Positions 36,785-46,475 of a DNA stretch of 64,000 nucleotides are shown piece after piece. The number at the start of each line of letters is the position of its first letter. Position 1 is the stretch's first letter. Source of the DNA: Scedosporium boydii. Taxonomy: Eukaryota; Ascomycota; Sordariomycetes; Microascales; Microascaceae. Where the stretch lies: NCBI GenBank assembly GCA_002221725.1, contig NJFT01000097.1, positions 62,001 through 126,000 on the forward strand, read 5' to 3'. Position numbers and translations under genes: made by a program. Below the pieces are notes generated by a model that saw only the letters and a program-made list of their open reading frames with translations, was not told the origin of the DNA and searched no databases.

Positions 36785-37880
36785 GGCGGTGAAAGGGGGG
36801 AGGAGGGGACCGGACCTTCTTTCGCCAGGGGCTGGCCGACTACGCTAGGATTGTTGGCTCGAGGTTTAAGAAGGGGTTTGAAGATAGCAATCGGGGAGGA
36901 ACGGCCCAAGGAAATTGATTGAGTCGCGAATCACGAGGCGGTGGTTGATGAAATGTGGCCTGGCGAGATTTTAGTATAGGTGTTAACAAGGACAGTAGCG
37001 GTAGCAGCAGCAGCATTAGCGATAGCATATTGCAGCTCAAGCTAGCGGATAAACACAAAAGGGGCCTGGGTGTGCTCAATAGGGAGCCAACCGGGTGGAG
37101 CAGGCCGTTGAGGACAGCTTACCTGGGAAGAGGATTGGCGTCGAGATGTTCATAAAGTCATAACAAGAGGCATCATGGTCATGGAAAACAAAGACACTCG
37201 AACTGGCAAGTCGGTTAGAAGCAAGATGTCGTTGACTGCAGCGCTCCTTGTCGGGAATTTCCACGTCGTCCAATGTGCACTCGAATCTCAAGATGGTGTG
37301 CAGCCAAATTGACCAGGTGGTTTCTCCTGCCGAACTTGGGCGGGTCTACTTCGTATTTTGTGCTGTCAGTTGACATGTGGACTTTACTGAGGGACTGAGG
37401 TACCAAGGACAGACTTGGAACGTGGCTTGAGTGGCTTCCAGCTGCACTTGTCACCTGGCGGGGCTCACTAGCCACATCGTTCCTGGACGTGACAGTATCG
37501 CCAGCAGTAGCTTCGTAGTATTGCCGGTGATTAACCGCCATCCAATAACTGAACCCTGCGCTTGCCAAACGCGGAATCTTGACATTTGTGAGTTTGGTCG
37601 AAGAAAGTCACCAAGTCACGAAGGACGGAAACTGGCACATCGTCGCGACTCGAACTGTCCCCGGCCTCAAATCGCATCTCAAATCCCGTGTCCGCGTCAA
37701 CCCCATTATAAACAGATACCATCCTGCTTGTGTATTCTAATTTCCTTTCTTTCCAACCCCCATGATGGTTGCTTGATAACTGCGACCCTTCACCTTCTCA
37801 CCAGAAGTGCGACGACGAAGCCTGGACCAAGCCCAGACACTGTGGAGTGTGAACGTCCATCGCATTCCTGATCGCCCACC
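36785..37880. promoter_or_regulatory. Shared divergent promoter region of SEC24 and CFT2
   Basis: The two start codons are 1.1 kb apart on opposite strands, so both promoters must lie here. One TACTTCGTA site is at 37347-37355. The stretch before CFT2 (37730-37870) is C/T-rich, as expected near a fungal transcription start. Whether the genes are co-regulated is not visible. Confidence 0.55.
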
Positions 37881-40800
37881 ATGTTCAACTTCTGCCCTCT
37901 TCAGGGTGCATTGTCCCAATCGCCGGCTACGCAATCCCTTCTTGAGCTTGATGGCGGCGTCAAGCTTCTTGTCGGCCTCGGCTGGGACGAGTCATTCGAC
38001 GTAGGCAAGCTAAAGGAGCTCGAAAAGTATTTTTAAATCATCTAGACATCACATCCCATCTGCCTTGTCTACCTTCTGCCGACAGCTACTAACCACACGC
38101 GCGCAGACAAGTCCAGAGCCAGACCATTTCTCTTATCCTCCTGACCCACGCCACCGTCGGCCACCTTGCCGCATTCGCCTACTGCTGCAAGAACTTCCCT
38201 CGCTTCACCCACATCCCCGTCTACGCGACACGACCCGTCGCCGACCTCGGTCGATCCCTCCTTCAAGATCTTTACGAATCCACCCCCAAAGCCGCTACAA
38301 CAATACCCGAAGCTTCCCTCGCCGAGGCAGCGATCGCCTACACCCAGAAGCCCAGCGCTGCCCATCAGCAGCTCCTGTTACAAGCGCCCACCCAGCAGGA
38401 GCTCGCGCGCTACTTCTCCCTCATCCAGCCCCTGAAATACTCGCAGCCCCATCAGCCGCTGCCCACTCCGGGAACACCGCCGCTTAATGGCCTCACGATT
38501 ACCGCCTACAACTCCGGTCGGACACTTGGTGGCACGATATGGCACATCCAGCACGGTCTCGAGTCCATTGTCTACGCCGTTGATTGGAACTTGGCACGAG
38601 AGAATGTATTTTCTGGTGCTGCGTGGCTCGGCGGTGCTGGCGGCGGTGGCGCCGAAGTCATCGAGCAGCTGCGTAAACCAACCGCGCTCATCTGCAGCAG
38701 CCGAGGGGTCGAGAGACCTCCCCAGACCGGAGGTCGGGCGAAACGAGATGAACAACTCATCGGGCTCATCAAATCATGCGTTACCCGCGGAGGAACTGCT
38801 CTCATCCCTGTCGACTCGAGTGCGCGTGTGCTCGAGCTCGCCTACATTCTGGAGCACGCCTGGAGGAAGGACGCGCTGGAGCATGGACCGTTCGAAACTG
38901 CGAAGCTGTACTTGGCCGGTCGAAGTATGGCCAGTACCATTAGATATGCTAGAACCATGTTAGAGTGGATGGACGACAACATCAACAGGGAGTTCGAGGC
39001 CGGTCATGATAATCAGAGGAGACCAAATGGAGACGACAGGCAGGTCAAGGGTGGAGGACCGTTCGATTTCAAATACGTTAAGATTCTCGAACGAAAGGCC
39101 CAGGTGCTTAAACTTATCTCAGACAGCCCAGACAACGTCCAATCGTCTGGCAGGGTCATTCTCGCCAGCGATACGTCTCTCGAATGGGGTTACTCCAAGG
39201 ACTTCCTAAAGGGACTAGCCAAGGACTCGCGCAACGTGCTGATTCTTACCGACAAGCCCGGCGTCGTATCAGATAACCCTACACTAGCGAGCACTCTCTG
39301 GGAATTCTGGCAGGAAAGGAAGAGCGGCGTCTCGACGGACAAGACCGACAGCGGCGACGACCTCGAGTTCGTCTATGGAGGCGGCCGCGAGCTCGAGATC
39401 CAGGAGGACACGAGGCAAGCGCTCGAAGGCGAGGAGCTCGCGCTTTACCAACAGTGGCTAGCACAACGCCAGCTCCAAGAGAATGTGCAGGGCGGAGGGG
39501 TAGGCGGCATGGAGGCGTCAGCCGACGCCGTCGACGACGCATCGTCAGAGTCTTCGTTGGAATCCGAAGATTCCGATGGTGAGCAGCAAGGTCGCGTGCT
39601 CAACATCTCGGCCACCATGGGCCAAGCCCGCAAGGCTGTGCGCGACGAGGATCTCGGTATTAACATTCTTATGAAGAAGAAGGGAACCTACGATTTCGAC
39701 GTGGACGGCAGGCGAGGTCGCGACAGGATGTTTCCCCTCGCCGTGCGGCGGAAGCGCGTCGATGAATTCGGCGAGGTTATCCGTCCTGAGGACTACCTCC
39801 GCGCAGAGGAAAAGGTCGACGACAACGGGCGCCATGATGGCGTTGCCGCTCTGCACGCCCCGACGGCGGGAGGGGAAGAAAGCGACGCTGGAGGCCCCGC
39901 AGTCGGCAAGAAGCGCAGATGGGACGAATCCTCCTCCAACACATTACAGCCGAAGCACGGTGGCGGGGCGGCGAACAAGCGGGCTAACCTCGGCATCCGC
40001 AGCAAGCTTTCAGACGACGGAGGTGACAACATCAAGTCGGAAGAAATCGACGCGCTCGACGAAGTGGAGGACGTCGAGGAGGTCGAAGTCTCGGGCCCCG
40101 CGCGGCTCGTCGTGACGACGGAAAAAGTCGTCGTCAACCTCCGCCTCGCCTTCGTCGACTTTAGCGGCCTGCACGACAAGCGAAGTCTCAACATGCTGAT
40201 CCCCCTCATCCAGCCGCGCAAGCTCATCCTCATCGGGGGCTCGCGCGAGGAAACCATGGCGCTGGCCGACGATTGCAGGAAGCTCCTGGCCCCTTCGCAG
40301 AAGGAGGGCGAGACGGGCGTGTTTACCCCCGAGGTCGGCGAGACTGTGGATGCTAGCGTTGATACGAATGCCTGGACCCTCAAGCTTGCTGATTCCCTCG
40401 TCAAGAAACTCAAGTGGCAGAGCGTGCGCGGCCTCAGCGTCGTCACCATCACGGGCCAGCTTCTCGGCCTCCTCTCGACGGCCGATTCCAATAATAAACA
40501 ACCCGCCGCGGCGTTAGTAGAAGACGGCGGCGCCAAGAAGCGCCAAAAGACGGACACGGAAACGACCACCACCAAACCGAAAGAAGAAGAAGAAAAGGAA
40601 CAAGAAGAAGCGGAAGAAGAAGAGAAGAAATCCTCCCCGCCACCGTCCCACATCATACCCACCCTCGACCTCCTCTCCAACGCCTCCCTCTCCAAAGCCC
40701 GCTCCTTCACCCAACCCCTCCACGTCGGCGACCTCCGCCTCGCCGACCTGCGCCGCGAGATGCAGGCGGCGGGCTACAGCGCCGAGTTCCGCGGCGAGGG

Positions 40801-40963
40801 CACCTTACTCGTCGACGGCGTCGTGGCCGTGCGGAAGACGGCGGCGGGGAAGATCGAGGTCGTTGGCACGGCGGGGGATGGGGTCGCTGCTGCGAGGCAG
40901 AGGGGCACGCTTTATGAGGTTAGGAGGGTGATTTATAGGAATTTGGCGGTCGTGGGGGCGTAA
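37881..40963 (+). CDS. CFT2: Cleavage and polyadenylation factor subunit CFT2 (CPSF100 homologue)
   Basis: Two exons, join(37881..38026, 38107..40963), give 1000 residues. The intron starts GTATTT, ends GCGCAG and contains a CTAAC branch site. The protein opens MFNFCPLQGALSQSPATQSL, typical of the family. The metallo-beta-lactamase fold follows, but where CPSF73 has the metal-binding HxHxDH this protein reads THATVGHLAAF (62-72), so it should be catalytically inactive, as known for CPSF100/Cft2. The beta-CASP domain is near 210-400 (SGAAWLGGAGGGGAEVIEQL; GTALIPVDSSARVLEL). Acidic and Glu/Lys-rich insertions interrupt the middle and the region near residue 860. An RMMBL-like segment lies at about 723-790 (LAFVDFSGLHDKRSLNMLIP). 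It acts in nuclear mRNA 3'-end cleavage as the pseudo-nuclease partner of CPSF73/Ysh1. Confidence 0.94.
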
Positions 40964-40968
40964 ATAGA

Positions 40969-40989
40969 GAAGAAGAAGAAGAAGAAGAA
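40969..40989. repeat. (GAA)7 repeat in the CFT2 3' flank
   Basis: Seven GAA units starting six bases after the CFT2 stop codon, probably within its 3' untranslated region. Confidence 0.85.
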
Positions 40990-41336
40990 AGGAGGCCAAG
41001 TTTCCGAGGATTGGAGATGGTAATGATATCCCGAGTGTGTTTTACAGGAGCTCTTCTGGTTCCTTCAGTTTGTAGTAGTATTGTTTATATTTCCGCGTAT
41101 ATAAAAACGGCGGGACGAAGAAAGCACGATGTGTACCATAAGGAGCGGAAAATGAGAAAGCCGGCAAATAGGAAGATGGGCTAATGACGCGCTTCAATTG
41201 ACGATACTACCTGATCTAACACGCTGTTTCTCCTCCCTTCTATCCCCCCGATTCCTTCTTGTTAGCTCGCTGTGTGTGTTTCCGACTTCGCTGCGAATCA
41301 GACAGTTCCTTCATCCAGCAATACATCCTCGCCCTC
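40990..41336. other. Intergenic region between convergent CFT2 and the interrupted gene
   Basis: About 350 bases with the 3' ends of both neighbours. Nothing further recognised. Confidence 0.55.
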
Positions 41337-43082
41337 TTAATCAACACCATCATCATCTTCTCCCTCTGGTGCCACATCGGCTTCCACCCGCTCCACCTCA
41401 ACATCCTCCACATGCTCCAACTCGACCTCCTCCGTCTCTCCCACCTCAAAATCATCCACCTCCCCCGTCTGAACACCCGCCTCCCTCGTCGTCTGAGCCT
41501 CACTCTCCGTCGCCCGCTCAATAATCCTCTCCAGCGCCCTCCTCTCCGCCTCTATCCTCCTCGCCCGCCTCCTGTTATTCCTCAACTCCTCCCTAATATC
41601 ATTCAACTGGCCCTGCAGCCTCCTCTGATGACCCCTTAACTCCTCCTGATAAATCTCCAACTCTTCATCATCCACATCCCAATCCTCATCATCATTATCA
41701 TCACCAGCAGCATATCCCTCCTCACCCTCTCCATCTCCCCCGCCATCAGAACCAACCTCCGTTCTCGCCTCCCACTCCACCTCCTCGGCCCACTCCCTCA
41801 CCCTCTCCAACGTTTCCTCGCCAGGCTCCGCCGGGAGCCCCAACCTCTCCCTCTCCGCCCTCGCCGCGCTCCCCACGAGCCTCATCCAAAGCGTCCTCAG
41901 GTTCCCGTCGGTCAACCACACCGACGAACCACGCCCGTAGAACGAACTCCACGCCGTGAAGCGATGGCCGTCGCCGGGGCGGTACACGATTCGTATGAAG
42001 TCCTCGAAGGGGATGGCGTGCGAGGTGTTCGGCACCGGAACGTGGTAGGGGACAATGTGGCCTGTGACTTGTGGCGGGAAGGGGCGCGCGACGCGGCGGA
42101 AGCGTCTTGGGCTCCGGGGCCGGTCTGGGTCGTGGCGGGGGAAAGGGGTTATGGAGGGGGACGGGTGGATGATGAGGCGGACGGGCGTGGGGATGTGTGG
42201 GGTGGAAGGGCGGTCGGAGGGAAGTGGATGGCGGGGACTGTCGGGGAGGAGGTGACGGGGGTGAGAGCTGGAGAGATTGGCGATTGGATTAGGGGTCTAG
42301 CCCGGGACTGCGGCGCGGATGATGGAAATGCGCGACCGGAGGGAGGGTGGCGTTAGGGGATCGAATTGGCTTTGGCAGAAAACGGCATCTCGTGGCACGG
42401 CTCTCTGTTCTCCCTCTGGCTTGTCGGTGTCTTTAACCACGATGCCAACATCAGGGGGTTCTGCGTTCGGAAGCAGCCCAGGTGGAGGGCTCTCGGGAAG
42501 CTCCGTTGCCTCAACGCCTGCCTCTCCGCTACTCCAGTCCGAGGGTAATAGGCCGGGCACGGGAGGTTCAGTGTGGATTATGGGCCGAAAGGACCTGAAG
42601 ACTCGCCTTATTCTCTAGCGGAGGCCATCGTCTTGTTCGGCGGCGTAGAAGTCATCGGAGCGAATAGGAATGGCAGAGTCCTCTGTCAAGTGAGGATATA
42701 GATATATCGGCTTCGTGAAATCGGGTTCTGGGAGTGGTAAAAGCAAGTCGTCGGCTGCTAAAGGGCACAGACGCGTGTGAATCGAAAGTGCCTGTACTTC
42801 CTGAGGTTGGTTTAGAGTGTGGCAGTAGCGTCTTCCCCTTGTAAAAGGTGACTCTTCAAAGTCACCATCATCATCGCTCTTATCACCGTTCTCGCTATCA
42901 TGCTCGCCCATGAAGTAGGGACAAGCCAGAGGCTGCCACGTCGGCGGCTGCTGTCCTTCGAGGGGAATAGGATTCGGATTCGACTCGAGGCATTCGCGTG
43001 TATAGGCGCGACGAGTCGTGTCAGACGTGAAGGCGTCGAAGGGGGTCGAATAGGCATCCCAAGGAGAGCGTCGAACGGCCAT
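41337..43082 (-). CDS. Unrecognised protein; one frame interrupted by two in-frame TAG codons
   Basis: From the ATG at 43082 to the TAA at 41337 a single frame of 582 codons stays open except for TAG at 42615-42617 and TAG at 42297-42299. The first block (155 residues, MAVRRSPWDAYSTPFDAF...) is Asp/Pro-rich. The middle includes PPSLRSRISIIRAAVPG. The last block is clearly protein-like: VTGHIVPYHVPVPNTSHAIP, FIRIVYRPGDGHRFTAWSSF, then a Glu/Arg coiled coil (about 130-180 residues from the end) and an acidic tail. I recognise no domain. Splicing could remove the stops, but the minus strand has no GT between the first TAG and about 42768, and no donor near the second fits the usual GTRNGT. Possible explanations are a decaying gene (both stops are one C-to-T step from CAG), unusual introns, stop readthrough or sequencing error. 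The true exon structure is uncertain. Confidence 0.5.
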
Positions 43083-44265
43083 GTTGTCTTTGTCCGAGCT
43101 TAAAGCAGCGGCACCTGTAAGGACACCGCCAGGTGCTAAGCCTAGTCAGAACTGCGCTGGCCAGGATCAGGAACCGCATTGGCCTCGCTGAGGCGGTATA
43201 GGATCACGTAAAAAATAGAAAGGATCTGAAGGTGAGCAAGGAAGATGAGAGGTATAAGTCGATACAATAAGATAGATCTTAGGTGTTTAGAGCGTTGAGG
43301 AGATGGATGGTGAGCGTGGAATTGAGGGTTAGAATCTCTTGGTCTTGTCGATTCTCTCTCTCCTAAGTCTGAAGTTCGACACAGGCGTCATGCACCCTCG
43401 GCGACAGTTCCTTCCTTCTCAGTTACATTTCTCCAGCCTCTCCTCCGCGCCTTCCTTCTCACGCTGTTTGCCAATTGCCCTCATATTCCCGACTCTAGAC
43501 AAGAAGGAGCCACCGACAGCAGGTCAAGTTGCTTGATTTGCCATTATATCCGGCGCTCCCTCGTCCGTAGTAGCAATTATCTTGGCGAGGAAAAAAAGGA
43601 CCGGGAGTGATCGTTCGAGCTAGTGCTCGCCAACAGTCTCGGTGAAGGGTCAACAAAACCTTATCATATAATGAGAAGCAGCTTCTTTGTCCTGTAACTC
43701 CTCAAAACTACCGCTATCTTCAACAATCTCAACCTCAAGATACTCACTCTCTCGACTGCATATCACCCCTCAAATCGTAGACGATCACTCCCACTTGACA
43801 AACAGATCCCCACCCAATAAAACGCGGCAGCCATCCAGTTGTTTCGTGTTTCGTATCAGGCGATCCCTTGGCCTTCAACGGCATGCCGCTTCACCACTTC
43901 ATGATACTCCTCACTTCGATCGAAAAACTTCTAACGGCCTCACCAAATTAAAAACTATATTAATAAAGGGAGGGTAGGAACCCATCCATACCCTGCCCTC
44001 TACCCAACTCGTCGGGTATATTCCCATTGCCATCGAAAATCTCTGAAATGAGAGGACACAACTCCCAGATCATGCAAACTCGCAGAAAAGAAAAGAGGAT
44101 ACGCCAAAGTATAACAGTCCCAAAGTCTCCATCAAGTCTTGTGACAGCGACTTACACAGACCATGGAATGCACAAACGGTATCTCCTCCAGACATATATA
44201 TATATATATATACACAATCTTCATCCTCACCAAAGATAACAAAGGGAAATAAAAGCACACACCAA
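43083..44265. other. Intergenic region with AT microsatellite
   Basis: About 1.2 kb between two minus-strand genes. It should carry the promoter of the interrupted gene (near 43083-43400) and the 3' end of the membrane protein gene. Apart from the AT repeat at 44194-44212, nothing was recognised. Confidence 0.55.
44194..44212. repeat. AT dinucleotide microsatellite
   Basis: Nineteen bases of alternating A and T just beyond the 3' end of the membrane protein gene. Confidence 0.9.
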
Positions 44266-45540
44266 CTACCTGTACTGCTCAGCGGGCATCTCATACACAT
44301 TCGACACGGGCCCACTCGTATACCCCATAACCGGCCTCCCGTCCGCCTCCGCCGCCGTCGGAAACCTCGGCAACGCATCCTCCCCGCTCAATTCGGCTCC
44401 ATACGGCCTCCTGCCCTCGACGCCCAACTCCGCAGCGCCGTACGCAGGCTCCGGAGTAACCGAAGGCGGCGACACGTAACCGCCACCGCTTCCGACGGGC
44501 GACTTGCGTGGATGGTCGGGCGTACGGCTATCTCTGCTCGCGAGGGCAGCCGCAGCTCCAGCGCCGCCGATACCAGGGCTAGGTCCGACGGGAATCTCGC
44601 TCATGCCGGCGCCTAGACCGTCGTCGACCACGTGGGGCTTAAGCTTGTGCTGCTTGTACAAGTAGGTGGCGATGCCGCCGATGATGAGGAGACCGCCTAC
44701 GCCGACGCCTACGCCGATGCCGGCCTTTGCGCCGGTGGATAGACCGCCCGAGTCGGAGGTGTTGGTGTTGCCGTTTCCGCTGCCGCCGCCGTTGGAAGAT
44801 CCGCCGTTGTTATCGCCGTTGCCGATGTTAGAGCCGTCGGGGACGGTGCCGACGGTTTGGGCCGGGCCGGTGGTTACCGTGGTGGCTTTGATGATGATGG
44901 TGGATGTGATGGTGACGGTAGTCTTGGCGTTCGCGTAGCTCGTCGAGGTGATGATCGAGGTCGAGTGCGACTCCGACGTGGTGGTGGAAAGAACGGTACT
45001 GGTAACGGTATTGAAAACAGTGGTAACACCATCAGCAGCGACGGTTACAGTCACGAAAATCGTCGCCCTCTTAACCAAATGCATCAGCCCCGCCCTCCTC
45101 AACAACTCCAATCCATCACCACCCCTGAATTCCCCAACGGGCGGCGTTATCTGCGCCTCGGCCGCATCGCCCGTCTTCACAGGCACATGAAGCGCCGGCG
45201 TAGCCTCAGCAGGAGCAGCGGCGAGGTTAATGTGGCGCTTCGCGGCCAAGGTGGAAGTAACGTAGACTGTGCTCGTGGCGGTCTCGACGTCGGACTTGGT
45301 GACCACCTCTGTGGAGATGTCGGTGATGGTGACGACGATGGTGCTGAAGACGGTGCGGAAGACGGTGGTCTCGGATGTCACGGTGCTGTCGCTCCGGTCG
45401 GTGACGGTGACGGTGGAAGTCACATCGGGTTCGCTGTTGTCGGAGGGTTTGGGTGAGGAGGATTCTTGTTGGCGGGGGAGGTTGAGGGCCGAGGCTGCGG
45501 CGAGGAAGGCCGTTAGGGCGGCGGCCACTGAGAGGCGCAT
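44266..45540 (-). CDS. Secreted Ser/Thr-rich single-pass membrane protein
   Basis: 424 residues, no intron. The frame stays open 34 codons further upstream, but the ATG at 45540 directly begins a good signal peptide (MRLSVAAALTAFLAAASA), so I chose it. The ectodomain (about 20-265) is dominated by Thr, Ser and Val with repeated TVTVT/TSTV words, then an Asn/Gly/Ser-rich stalk. These are likely O-glycosylation regions. A single membrane helix lies at about 267-292 (GVGVGVGGLLIIGGIATYLY), followed by a basic stop-transfer (KQHKLK) and a Pro/Gly-rich cytoplasmic tail of about 130 residues. The architecture resembles Mid2/Wsc-type cell-wall stress sensors, but there is no Cys-rich WSC domain and I recognise no specific family. 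Function is not assigned beyond a cell-surface membrane protein. Confidence 0.72.
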   Translation of the reverse strand: MRLSVAAALTAFLAAASALNLPRQQESSSPKPSDNSEPDVTSTVTVTDRSDSTVTSETTVFRTVFSTIVVTITDISTEVVTKSDVETATSTVYVTSTLAAKRHINLAAAPAEATPALHVPVKTGDAAEAQITPPVGEFRGGDGLELLRRAGLMHLVKRATIFVTVTVAADGVTTVFNTVTSTVLSTTTSESHSTSIITSTSYANAKTTVTITSTIIIKATTVTTGPAQTVGTVPDGSNIGNGDNNGGSSNGGGSGNGNTNTSDSGGLSTGAKAGIGVGVGVGGLLIIGGIATYLYKQHKLKPHVVDDGLGAGMSEIPVGPSPGIGGAGAAAALASRDSRTPDHPRKSPVGSGGGYVSPPSVTPEPAYGAAELGVEGRRPYGAELSGEDALPRFPTAAEADGRPVMGYTSGPVSNVYEMPAEQYR

Positions 45541-46444
45541 TGTTTCCAGGTTCTCTCCCTGAGGGGTTTGTTTGTGTTCCTTGGGTGCAACCCCTGTGTC
45601 GTCCCAAATGTACTGGGTTTTCGGTTCGGCGCTCTCACCCAAGGTGCGGTGGGCGCTTGCTCATTTGTCGACCCGAGCTTTTCGCAAATGCACGAAATCC
45701 GGTTGTGAAAGAAGAAGAAATGGGGAAGAGAGAAGACAAGAAGAAGAGGGAGGGGGGTGAGAAGGGAGAGCGCGGTGAAGGTGGAAAAGAAAAACCCCCG
45801 AATCTTTCTACGAATGGAGACTAGGACAGCTCCACAAATGCACAATGGGGGATGGGCTTGACAGGGATTGTTCTTGACGCCCGACTGCCCGGCTGTCGAT
45901 ATAATTATGGGAGCTCAGTGTTCTCCCTTCTGGGGTAAGTGAAAAGAAAAGATTTGATATTGAAAAGATATTGACGGAAGGGCTTCAAATGGAAGATTCT
46001 CGAGTGAATTTCTCTGATTGCTTTTTCTCGCAATTTTTTCCCTCCCATTTTTTTCTTTTTTTTTTTTCTGTGACCGAGGCCCAAGAAACACGAGAAAAGC
46101 CCACAAGCACCCACGAGCTGGACCCTTTTTAGTCCCGTTTGTTTCTCATGCTGGACCCCATCTTGTGGATGGCATCGGAGGCCAACCACTTACTCACCAT
46201 TTCCCGCTGCTGCTAACAAGCCACCAGCGACGTACTTCGTACACTACGCACTACTTCCTAGTGCAAGTTTAGCTGTGCCTTCGGTGTCATGCGTGCGGTG
46301 GATACCGGCAGAGAGAGAAGGCGCTAGGCCCCTGATGATGCTGTGCTTTTCCATTTTTTGGGGAAGGGGACTTCAGGCTTGTACTTTTGTAGATTAATAC
46401 GGAGTGACGTACGTGGCCGTGAGCGACTTCCTCCTCCGTATATT

Positions 46445-46475
<31 letters not shown>

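Noticed and set aside
39793..40710. 305-codon frame antisense to CFT2
   Set aside because: Ser/Arg-rich translation produced by the opposite strand of the acidic CFT2 region; no independent evidence.
42292..42360. Intron with CTAAC branch site and CAG or TAG acceptor in the interrupted gene
   Set aside because: Branch-like CTAAC and acceptors exist, but no donor with a normal GTRNGT consensus lies at a sensible distance and keeps the frame; left as an open alternative rather than annotated.
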